64,000 nt of DNA from Mycobacterium sp. ACS4331. GTDB taxonomy: Bacteria > Actinomycetota > Actinomycetes > Mycobacteriales > Mycobacteriaceae. The position numbers and the translations under genes were made by a program. This document shows positions 30,126 through 38,500 of the stretch, piece by piece. The notes under the pieces were generated by a model, which was given only the letters and a program-made list of their open reading frames with translations, did not search any database and had not been told where the DNA came from. Within the stretch, counting starts at the first letter, position 1; every line of letters begins with the position of its first letter. Location: assembly GCF_001667265.1 (NCBI RefSeq), contig NZ_LZHW01000029.1:1-64000 (forward strand), written 5' to 3'.

Positions 30126-30575
30126 TCAGCCGGCTGTCGCGACGCGGCGGCGGCTCACCGCAAGGTGTTCGAGGCGGGCCGACGCGGTGTCGAGGTCGGC
30201 GCACAGCGGCAGTTCGTGCGAGGTGTCGCAGATCCGCAACAGGCGACGCACCGGTGGGCCGCCGACGAGCATCCAGTCCACGTCGCGCCGGTTGCAGTGC
30301 ACGCTGATGTAGTAGAGCGCCGTGAAGCCGGCCGTCCCGAAGAAGTCGACGGCTCGAAGGTCGAGGACCATCTGCCGAGAGGTGCCGGTGTGGCGTTCGA
30401 CGTACTGACCCAGTGCGCGCCCGTTGACCGCGTCGACGTCGCCGCACACCGCGACGTGAATGCGGGTCGAGGTTGCCGGATACACGGAGTAGGTCGCCCG
30501 GCCGTATCGCCTCGACTCGGTGAGGGTGCTGGGGTCTGGCCGGTACAGTCTGATGGTGCCGGTGGAAGCGGGCAT
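30126..30575 (-). CDS. STAS-domain protein, anti-sigma-antagonist type
   Basis: 149-residue protein with a STAS core (about 35-125): IHVAVCGDVDAVNGRALGQ, then MVLDLRAVDFFGTAGFTALY. In phosphorylatable antagonists the phosphoserine lies at the second position of the DSSG loop; here the loop reads G-T-A-G, with alanine at that place. It may therefore be regulated differently or be permanently active. Terminal regions are basic and unrecognised. It lies downstream of nirBD on the same strand after a 225-bp gap, and ends 5 bp from the convergent stress-protein gene. Confidence 0.75.
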   Translation of the reverse strand: MPASTGTIRLYRPDPSTLTESRRYGRATYSVYPATSTRIHVAVCGDVDAVNGRALGQYVERHTGTSRQMVLDLRAVDFFGTAGFTALYYISVHCNRRDVDWMLVGGPPVRRLLRICDTSHELPLCADLDTASARLEHLAVSRRRVATAG

Positions 30576-30800
30576 CGCACTCCCTACACAACGCTGTGGA
30601 TGAGGGCCCCATGGAAGGGGCGAGGCTGGAAGCTCAACCTGGCAGTGACTTTACTACGGATTTCGTCGTATGGGCCCTGTTCAGCGGATTTATTGACAAT
30701 TCCCCGGTTTCGAGCAGAACTTCGCCCCCTGATTGTGTTGCTTGGCGAGTGGAATCTCGTTTTCGCCACGGAATCAGTTGTCTGGCGTGGTCCAAACAAC
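30576..30800. other. GC-poor intergenic region between nirD and the STAS gene
   Basis: 225 bp with no convincing gene. The centre (about 30640-30790) is less GC-rich than flanking genes and holds a TTGACA at 30692-30697 on the plus strand without a well-spaced -10. It should contain the STAS promoter and any nirBD terminator. No long hairpin with a T-run was seen. Confidence 0.5.
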
Positions 30801-31106
30801 TCATACCGTGATCTGGATGTTCCCGTCGACCTCGGTCGCCGGAAAGCGGCGCACCGACAGCCCACTGCCGGACGTCTCGGCGCCGGAGCACATGTCGAAG
30901 GAGTAGCTGTGCAGCGGGCACACCACGATGTCGTCGTCGGCGAGTCCGTCCGCCAACGGGCCACCGCGGTGCGGGCAGACCGCATCCAGAGCGCGCAGCG
31001 AACCGTCACGCAGGCGGTACACGGCGATCTGCTCACCGTCGACGGCGAACGTGCGTCCCTCTCCGACCGGGATCTCTTCGACGCGCCCGACCATGACCTC
31101 GCTCAT
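30801..31106 (-). CDS. nirD: NirD, nitrite reductase small subunit (Rieske)
   Basis: 101-residue small subunit of the assimilatory NAD(P)H nitrite reductase. It keeps a full Rieske [2Fe-2S] ligand set, C44-P-H46 and C63-P-L-H66. ATG at 31106 overlaps the nirB stop (ATGA), which sets the start; longer readings run into nirB. It is likely to help electron transfer within, or stability of, the NirB complex. Confidence 0.92.
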   Translation of the reverse strand: MSEVMVGRVEEIPVGEGRTFAVDGEQIAVYRLRDGSLRALDAVCPHRGGPLADGLADDDIVVCPLHSYSFDMCSGAETSGSGLSVRRFPATEVDGNIQITV

Positions 31107-33577
31107 CGCGCCGGCACCTGTGGCAACGGCAGCAGGGGCAGCGCCGTGCGGAACTGTCCCGGCGCGACGGGCTCGCGTCCCTGCATCCACGGATCTCGAT
31201 AGGCGGCAATGGATTTGGCCATCCTCTCATCCAATCCGGCGATCACGTCCTCGGCGCCGTCCACCACCACGGCACGAATGTGCTCGATCCCTCGCCGCGG
31301 CACCCAGGCATACGTGCGCTCCAGCCAGTTGGCGTCCTCGCGGTAGTACTGCAGGAACCGGCCCGTCAGCGTGATCACCTCCTCGGGGGTGTCGACCGTG
31401 GCCAGCAGGTCGCCCCTGCGGATGTGCGCGCCCGCGGCGCCGCCCACGTGGATCTCCCAGCGACCCCCGTCGACGGCGACCACGCCGAGGTCCTTGCACA
31501 GCGCCTCGGCGCAGTTTCTGGGGCATCCGGTGACGGCGAGCTTCATCTTGGCGGGGCTGGCCAGACCCTGATAACGCTCCTCGATCGCGATGCCCAGCGC
31601 GGTCGAGTCGCCCAGGCCGAATCGGCAGAAGTCACTTCCCACGCAGGTTTTCACGGTGCGGAAGCTCTTGCCGTAGGCGTACCCCGAGGGCATGTCCAGG
31701 TCGGCCCACACCGCGGGCAGGTCCTCCTTGCGCACGCCCAGCAGGTCGATGCGCTGTCCGCCGGTGCACTTGATCATCGGGATCTCGTACTTCTCGGCGA
31801 CGTCGGCGATGCGGCGCAGTTGGCCCGGAGTGGTCACGCCGCCCTTCATCTGTGGCACCACCGAGAACGTGCCGTCGCGCTGGATGTTGGCGTGCACGCG
31901 GTCATTGATGAACCGGGCCGAGGTGTCGTCGACGAACTCGTCGGCCCACATCATCTCCAGCAGGGACGACAACGCCATCTTGGAGTTGGCGTCGGGCTTG
32001 CCGTCGGGTGCCAGCGCCGCGAACACCGAAGCGACGGAATGCAGTTCGAGCTCGCGGATCATTCGCATGAGCGTGGGCTTGTCGTACGGGATGCTGGGCA
32101 CGTACCACGTCGCCGACGGATCCTCGGTGGCCGTGCCGCCCGCGGCCCACTCGACCAGCTGGGTCACCAGCTGGCGGCACGCCCCGCACCCCTTGCCGGC
32201 CCTCGTCTTCGCCATGACGGCGGGGACCGACGTGGCGCCCTGGGCCACGCAGTCCACGATCGCGCACTTGGACACGCCGTTGCAGTTGCAGATCTGCGCG
32301 TCGTCGGCCAGTTCGGCCACCCCGACCTCGACGCCGGGCGTGCCGAGGTCGAACATCAGCGACACCCGTTCGTCGGGCAGGGGCAGGCCGTTGTCGAACG
32401 CCTGGGTCAGGAAGGACACCTTGCTGACATCGCCGAGCAGGGTCGCGCCGACCAACCTGCCGTCGCGGATCACCACGGTCTTGTAGACCCCGTGGCGCGG
32501 TTCGCTGTATTGGACGAACTCGTCGTCGGGGTGTTCGGGGTGTTTGAGACCCATCGCGGCGACGTCCACGCCGGCGACCTTGAGCTTGGTGGCCACCCGC
32601 GAGCCGTGATAGGCCGCGCCGCGGTCGGTTTCGGTGATGTGGTCGGCGAGCACCTTGGCCTGCTCCCACAGCGGCGCGACCAGGCCGTAGACCTGTCCGC
32701 GGTGCTGCGCGCACTCGCCGACGACGTAGACGTCGTCGTCGTCGACCGATCGCATGTGGTCGTCGGTGACGATCGCACGCTCGACGGTCAACCCCGCACG
32801 CTGCGCCAGGCCCACGTTGGGGCGGATCCCCGCGGCGATGACGAGCATGTCGCAGTCGAGCCCCCCGCCGTCGGAGAACCGGACACCGGTCAGGGCCCCG
32901 TCCTCGACGACGACCTCGGTCGTGCGTTTGTCGACGTGTACGCCGATGCCCAGATCCTCGACGGACCTGCGCAGGATCGCGCCCGCGGCCTCATCGAGTT
33001 GGGCGTTCATCAGGGTCGGGCCCGCGTGCACCACGTCCACGGTCAGCCCGCGGTTCTGCAGCCCGCGTGCGGCCTCCAGGCCGAGCAGGCCGCCGCCGAT
33101 CACGACCGCCTTGGTGTGGTCGGCCGCCGCGGCGATCATCGCCGAGGTGTCGTCGAGGGTGCGGAATCCGAAGACGCCGGAGACAAGGTTCTTGTCGTCG
33201 GCCCACAGGCCGGCCATCGGCGGGAAGAACGAGCGGCTTCCGGTGGCCAGAATCAGCTTGTCGTAGCGCATCCGGGTGCCGTCGTCGGCGTGCACCACAT
33301 GTGCGAAGGTGTCGAGGCGCACCACCCGCACCCCGGCGCGCAGGTCGATGCCGTTGTCGGAGTACCAGTCCAGCCCGTTGAGGTAGATCTCGTTCGGATC
33401 ATCCTTGCCGGCAAGGACATTCGACAGCAGGATGCGGTTGTAGTTGCCGTATGGCTCGTCGCCGAACACGGTGATGTCGAACGCCGCGCCACCGCCGCGG
33501 CTCAGGATCTCCTCGATGGCCCGAATCCCGGCCATACCGTTGCCCACGACCACAAGCCGTGGCCTACGCGCGCTCAT
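31103..33577 (-). CDS. nirB: NirB, NAD(P)H nitrite reductase large subunit
   Basis: 824-residue multidomain enzyme reducing nitrite to ammonia with six electrons. Order: FAD/NAD(P)H oxidoreductase (VVVGNGMAGIRAIEE at residue 9; second dinucleotide loop VVIGGGLLGLEAARG near 155), a BFD-like [2Fe-2S] domain near 428-475 (ICNCNGVSKCAI, GKGCGACRQ), then the siroheme ferredoxin-like domains with cluster ligands C645, C651 (TCVGSDFC), C685 and C689 (GCPRNC). All ligands are intact. ATG at 33577 overlaps the stop of the upstream small gene by one base. Confidence 0.95.
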   Translation of the reverse strand: MSARRPRLVVVGNGMAGIRAIEEILSRGGGAAFDITVFGDEPYGNYNRILLSNVLAGKDDPNEIYLNGLDWYSDNGIDLRAGVRVVRLDTFAHVVHADDGTRMRYDKLILATGSRSFFPPMAGLWADDKNLVSGVFGFRTLDDTSAMIAAAADHTKAVVIGGGLLGLEAARGLQNRGLTVDVVHAGPTLMNAQLDEAAGAILRRSVEDLGIGVHVDKRTTEVVVEDGALTGVRFSDGGGLDCDMLVIAAGIRPNVGLAQRAGLTVERAIVTDDHMRSVDDDDVYVVGECAQHRGQVYGLVAPLWEQAKVLADHITETDRGAAYHGSRVATKLKVAGVDVAAMGLKHPEHPDDEFVQYSEPRHGVYKTVVIRDGRLVGATLLGDVSKVSFLTQAFDNGLPLPDERVSLMFDLGTPGVEVGVAELADDAQICNCNGVSKCAIVDCVAQGATSVPAVMAKTRAGKGCGACRQLVTQLVEWAAGGTATEDPSATWYVPSIPYDKPTLMRMIRELELHSVASVFAALAPDGKPDANSKMALSSLLEMMWADEFVDDTSARFINDRVHANIQRDGTFSVVPQMKGGVTTPGQLRRIADVAEKYEIPMIKCTGGQRIDLLGVRKEDLPAVWADLDMPSGYAYGKSFRTVKTCVGSDFCRFGLGDSTALGIAIEERYQGLASPAKMKLAVTGCPRNCAEALCKDLGVVAVDGGRWEIHVGGAAGAHIRRGDLLATVDTPEEVITLTGRFLQYYREDANWLERTYAWVPRRGIEHIRAVVVDGAEDVIAGLDERMAKSIAAYRDPWMQGREPVAPGQFRTALPLLPLPQVPAR

Positions 33578-33930
33578 CAGACCTCCACCAGACCCAGATC
33601 GACGACCACGCTTCCCGACACGCCCCTGGGTGCGCTGACGTACAGCTCCAACACGGTGTCGGCCAGCAGGTCCTCCACCACGCGCAGCGCGACGTGGGTG
33701 GCGCCCTTGGCGGCAATCGGGAACCAGCGCATGGGTTTTCCGTCCCGGAACAACACCACGCTGATCATCTGCTTCGTGGAGTTGCCGCCGCGGAAGTACA
33801 CCGGCTGGCTGACGGTGCCCGCGGGCACCACGTAGCGAAGCGATCCATCGAGCAGGACAGGGTCGGCGTATCCGCTGCCCTCGAATTCGAAGGCGCCCTG
33901 CAGGAAGTGTGGTGTGCTGCCATCGGACAT
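33577..33930 (-). CDS. Small protein coupled to nirBD, unknown function
   Basis: I do not recognise this 117-residue protein. It has no signal peptide or membrane segment, is rich in beta-strand-like stretches (SLRYVVPAGTVSQPVYFRGG, KQMISVVLFRDG, VLELYVSAPRGVSGSVVVDL) and looks like a small beta-sandwich. Its stop shares one base with the nirB start, so it is first in the nirBD operon and probably made in proportion to NirB. A role in nitrate or nitrite assimilation is inferred only from position. Confidence 0.75.
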   Translation of the reverse strand: MSDGSTPHFLQGAFEFEGSGYADPVLLDGSLRYVVPAGTVSQPVYFRGGNSTKQMISVVLFRDGKPMRWFPIAAKGATHVALRVVEDLLADTVLELYVSAPRGVSGSVVVDLGLVEV

Positions 33931-33952
33931 GGCTCGAAGCTAGGTCCGTTGT

Positions 33953-33968
33953 GTTTCCGGCCGGTTGC
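33953..33968 (-). promoter_or_regulatory. Candidate GlnR half-site pair upstream of nirBD
   Basis: On the minus strand the sequence reads GCAAC-CGGCCG-GAAAC, close to the actinobacterial GlnR pattern GTnAC-n6-GnAAC with AC dinucleotides 11 bp apart. It lies 23-38 bp before the first gene of the nir operon. GlnR activates nitrate and nitrite assimilation in mycobacteria. One position differs from consensus, and the location is closer to the start than expected, so this is tentative. Confidence 0.35.
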
Positions 33969-34048
33969 GCAGGTGAGTCACCGACGAATACCCCTGCGCA
34001 CGGCTTCCGAGTGCTCACCGTGAGGCCGAAAGCCCTGTGAGCCGCAAT

Positions 34049-34074
34049 TGACCTTTCGGTCATGAACGCGCAAC
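34049..34074 (+). promoter_or_regulatory. Candidate regulatory site upstream of the nitrate transporter
   Basis: TGACC (34049-34053) and GGTCA (34058-34062) form an inverted repeat around TTTC. TTGAC at 34048 and GCAAC at 34070 are also 22 bp apart, the spacing of two successive GlnR footprints, although the middle half-site is poor. It lies 80 bp before the narK ATG. The regulator identity is inference. Confidence 0.3.
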
Positions 34075-34154
34075 GGGTGCGGAATCCGCAGGCCGTAGAC
34101 CTGTAGCCGAGACGAGAACCACCCCGCAGTCACGCTTCCCCGAAAGGCCTGCCG

Positions 34155-35597
34155 ATGCCCACCCTGTCCACCGCGGTCCCGGCCCGCTGGAAACGCTCCC
34201 GAGACATCGAACATTGGGACGCCGAAGACGTCGTGGCCTGGGAGAACGGCAACTCCACGATCGCGCGGCGCAACCTGATCTGGTCGATCATCGCCGAGCA
34301 CGTCGGCTTCTCGATCTGGTCGATCTGGTCGGTCATGGTGCTGTTCATGCCGCAGGACGTGTACCACATCGACGCGGCGGGCAAGTTCTTCATGGTCGCG
34401 ATGCCCACCCTGGTGGGTGCGTTCATGCGGATTCCGTACACCATCGCCCCGGCGCGCTTCGGCGGCCGCAACTGGACCGTGGTCAGCGCCCTGCTGCTGC
34501 TCATTCCGACCACGCTCACCTGGTACGTGATGAGCAACCCGGGCACCTCCTACACGACGTTCATGATCGTCGCGGCCGTCGCGGGCCTGGGCGGCGGCAA
34601 CTTCGCGTCGTCGATGACCAACATCAACGCGTTCTACCCGCAGCGACTCAAGGGCTGGGCGCTGGGCCTCAACGCCGGGGGCGGCAACATCGGCGTCCCG
34701 GTCATCCAACTGGTCGGCCTCCTGGTGATCGCCACGGTGTCCAACACCGCACCCCATCTGGTCTGCGCCATCTATCTGGTGCTCATCGCACTGGCCGCTG
34801 TGGGCGCCGCGCTGTTCATGGACAATCTGCGCAACCAGAGGTCCAATCTGGGCGCGCTCGCCGAGGCCCTGCGGTTCCGGCACTCATGGGTCATGAGCTT
34901 CCTGTACATCGGCACATTCGGGTCCTTCATCGGCTTCTCCTTCGCGTTCGGCCAGGTGCTGCAGATCAACTTCCTCGCCGGCGGGGACACCGCGGCGCAG
35001 GCGTCGCTGCACGCGGCCCAGATCTCGTTCGTCGGCCCACTGCTGGGGTCGATCTCGCGCCCCTTCGGCGGCAGGCTGGCCGACCGCATCGGAGGTGGAC
35101 GGATCACGCTCTACACGTTCGTGGCGATGATGTTCGCCGCAGGCATCCTCGTGGTCACCGGGGTGCTTGACGACGCCATGGCCGGCGCGCCGACGGGCGC
35201 CCAGATGGTCGCCTACGTCGTCGGTTTCATCCTGCTGTTCATCCTGTCGGGAATCGGCAACGGGTCCACCTACAAGATGATCCCGTCGATCTTCGAGGCC
35301 AAGGCGCAGGGGCACGACGAGTGGAGTCCGACCGAGAAGGCCGCGTGGTCGCGGGCCATGTCCGGGGCGTTGATCGGTTTCGCCGGCGCCGTCGGTGCGC
35401 TGGGCGGCGTGTTCATCAACATCGTGCTGCGCGCCTCCTACGTCAGCGACGCCAAGTCGGCCACCAACGCGTTCTGGGTGTTCCTGGTCTTCTACGTGGT
35501 GTGTGCGATCGTCACGTGGTTCGTGTTCCTGCGGATGCGCTCGGCGGCACCCACCGGCGAGCGCCTTCGTTCCCCGGCACCCGTGGCGGCCGGATGA
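34155..35597 (+). CDS. narK: NarK/NasA-type nitrate/nitrite transporter
   Basis: 480-residue major facilitator protein with about 12 membrane segments. The nitrate-porter signatures are visible: AGLGGGNFASSMTNINAFYP near residue 148 and GIGNGSTYKMIP near residue 367, with RIPYTIAPARFGGRNW in the first half. It would import nitrate for the fused reductase whose gene overlaps its stop (ATGA). GAAAGGC at 34142-34148 is the likely ribosome site, 6 bp before the ATG. Confidence 0.93.
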   Translation: MPTLSTAVPARWKRSRDIEHWDAEDVVAWENGNSTIARRNLIWSIIAEHVGFSIWSIWSVMVLFMPQDVYHIDAAGKFFMVAMPTLVGAFMRIPYTIAPARFGGRNWTVVSALLLLIPTTLTWYVMSNPGTSYTTFMIVAAVAGLGGGNFASSMTNINAFYPQRLKGWALGLNAGGGNIGVPVIQLVGLLVIATVSNTAPHLVCAIYLVLIALAAVGAALFMDNLRNQRSNLGALAEALRFRHSWVMSFLYIGTFGSFIGFSFAFGQVLQINFLAGGDTAAQASLHAAQISFVGPLLGSISRPFGGRLADRIGGGRITLYTFVAMMFAAGILVVTGVLDDAMAGAPTGAQMVAYVVGFILLFILSGIGNGSTYKMIPSIFEAKAQGHDEWSPTEKAAWSRAMSGALIGFAGAVGALGGVFINIVLRASYVSDAKSATNAFWVFLVFYVVCAIVTWFVFLRMRSAAPTGERLRSPAPVAAG

Positions 35598-38500
35598 TCG
35601 CAAGCGCCCAAGCGACCAGAACGGCCTGCTCGTACTGCGGGGTGGGCTGCGGAATCTGCGTCGAGACGCGGCCCGACCCCGATACGGGCGTGCCGGTCAT
35701 CGCACGGGTCAGCGGAGACAAGCTGCATCCGGCCAACCAGGGCCGGTTGTGCACCAAGGGCGCCACGCACGCCGAGTTGATGGCCGCGGCCGACGGGCGG
35801 CTGACCACAGCACTGCTGCGGTTCGGCCGGGGCGCCGACCCCGTTGCGGTGCCGGTCGACGATGCCGTGGCCGAGGCCGCCGCCCGGTTGCGGGCCATCA
35901 TCGATGAGCACGGCCCCGACTCGGTGGCCCTGTACGTGTCCGGGCAGATGTCCATCGAGGCCCAGTACCTGGCGACCAAGCTGGCCAAGGGATTCCTGCG
36001 GACCGTGCACATCGAGTCCAACTCGCGGCTCTGCATGGCCAGCGCGGGAACGGGATTCAAACAGTCGCTGGGTGCCGACGGCCCACCCGGCTCCTACGCC
36101 GACTTCGACCACGCCGACCTGTTCCTCGTGATCGGCTCGAACATGGCCGACTGCCACCCGATCCTGTACCTGCGGATGGCCGAACGACTCAAGTCCGGCG
36201 CGAAGCTGATCGTCGTGGACCCACGGCGCACCGCCACCGCCGAGAAGGCCGATCTGTTTCTGCAGATCAGCCCGGGCACCGATCTGGCCCTGCTGAACGG
36301 GATCCTGCACCTGCTGGTGGAAAACGGTGACATCGACGGTGAATTCATCGCCGAGCACACCGAGGGCTGGGCGGGCATGCCCGAGTTCCTGGCCGACTAT
36401 TCGCCGGACCGGGTCGCCCAGATCACCGGCCTCTCCGAGGCCGACATCCGTGCGGCCGCCGCGATGATCGCCGCGGCCCCGGACTGGATGACCTGCTGGA
36501 CCATGGGGCTCAACCAGAGCACGCATGGCACCTGGAACACCAACGCGATCTGCAACCTGCACCTGGCGACCGGCGCGATCTGCCGCGAGGGCAGCGGGCC
36601 GATGTCGCTCACGGGGCAGCCCAACGCCATGGGTGGCCGCGAAATGGGCTACATGGGTCCGGGTCTGCCGGGCCAGCGCAGCGTGCACCTCGATGAGGAC
36701 CGCAGGTTCGTCGAGGCGCAGTGGGGCCTCGAGGCGGGCACCATCCGCAGCGAGGCCGGGCCCGGAACCGTCGCGATGTTCGAGCAGATGGCGACCCGTG
36801 ACATCAAGGCCTGCTGGATCATCTGCACCAATCCTGTTGCCTCCGTGGCTAACCGGGCGACAGTGATCGCGGGTCTGCGTGAGGCCGAGCTGGTGATCAC
36901 CCAGGACGCTTACAGCGACACCGCAACCAACGCGTACGCCGACATCGTGCTGCCCGCGACATTGTGGGCCGAATCCGACGCCGTGATGGTCAACTCCGAA
37001 CGCACCCTGACGCTGCTGCAGCAGTCCATCCCGCCCGCGGGGGAGGCCCGGCCGGACTGGGAACTGATCTGTGCGGTCGCCGAACACCTCGGCTTCGGTG
37101 CGCATTTCGCGTACAAGTCCAGCGAGGAGGTGTTCGACGAGATCCGCCGATTCCACAATCCGAACACGGGCTACGACCTGCGCGGTGCCAGCTATGAGCG
37201 CCTTCGCCGCACCCCGCTGCAGTGGCCGTGCCCGCCGGAGGACGCCCCGGGCGGTGGCGACGACCGGCATCCGCTGCGCTACCTCAACGACGGCGTGAGC
37301 CAGCATCTGTTCGTCGATGCCGACGGTCGGCGGCCCCGCCTGGCGTTCGCCACGCCGTCGCGGCGCGCGAGGTTTCACGCCCGACCGCACCTGCTTCCGG
37401 CCGAGATGCCCGACGACGAGTATCCGATGACGCTCAACACGGGCCGCCTCCAGCACCAGTGGCACACCATGACCAAGACCGGTCGCGTGGACAAGCTCAA
37501 CCGCCTCAACGCGGCCGCCTTCGTCGAGGTTCACCCCGACGACGCCGCCGAGCACCTCATCGCCGACGGCCAGCCGGTCGAGTTGACGACGCGGCGGGGC
37601 CGGGCCGTCCTGCCCGCGGTCATCACCGACCGCGTGCGGCGCGGCAGCATCTGGGCACCGTTCCACTGGAACGACACCCATGGCGCCGACCTGACGGTCA
37701 ACGCGCTGACCAACGACGCCGTCGACCCCGACTCACTGCAGCCGGAGTTCAAGGTCTGCGCCGCGCGCATGCGACCGATCGCCGCCGACCACCCGCTGAT
37801 CGCGGCACTGGGGCTGCAGCATCAGCGGCCACCCACCCTGACCGACGACGAGAAGATCTATCTGGCGGCGTTTCTGGGCGCCCTCGCGGCCGGGCCCTCG
37901 GGAGTCCCGGTGCTGCCCGAGACGGCGCCCGTGCGCGCGCCGGTGCGCCTGTGGGTCAATGGCCAACTTGCGGGCACACATTCGCGCCTGGCCCCGCCGA
38001 CGGACACACCGGAGACGACGGCGTCAGGCCCGCTGGTGGTGTGGGCCTCCCAGACCGGCACCGCCGAGGACTTCGCGGCCCGGGTCGCCGAGCGGTTGGG
38101 CGCGGGTGCGCGCCTGGTGGCCATGAACGACTGCACGCCGGCCGATCTCGTCACGGCGCGTGAGGCGGTGGTGGTCACCTCGACATTCGGCGACGGCGGC
38201 CCGCCCGACAACGCCGCGGACTTCTGGGATCGCCTGCGCGCACCGGATGCGCCCACCCTGACCGGGCTCCGGTACGCCGTGCTCGGCATCGGCGACCGCG
38301 CCTATGACGACTTCTGTGGCTACGCGAAGGCACTGGATGCGCGGCTGTCCGGCCTGGGAGCGACCCGGATGTTCGAGCGCGTCGAGTGCGAGGCGTATGA
38401 CGACGACCCCATGACGGCCTGGGCCGAGCAGGTCAGCTCCGCGCTCGCCCGCACTCCGGCGACGGCACTCCCGGAGGCCGCCGCCGAACCGTTCACCCGC

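Noticed and set aside
30692-30720. TTGACA on the plus strand as promoter for a gene antisense to nirD
   Set aside because: No -10 at suitable distance and no gene on that strand.
31280-33835. 851-codon plus-strand frame opposite nirB
   Set aside because: Shadow of nirB: valine/aspartate/arginine/histidine-rich translation without motifs, while nirB has complete cofactor ligands.
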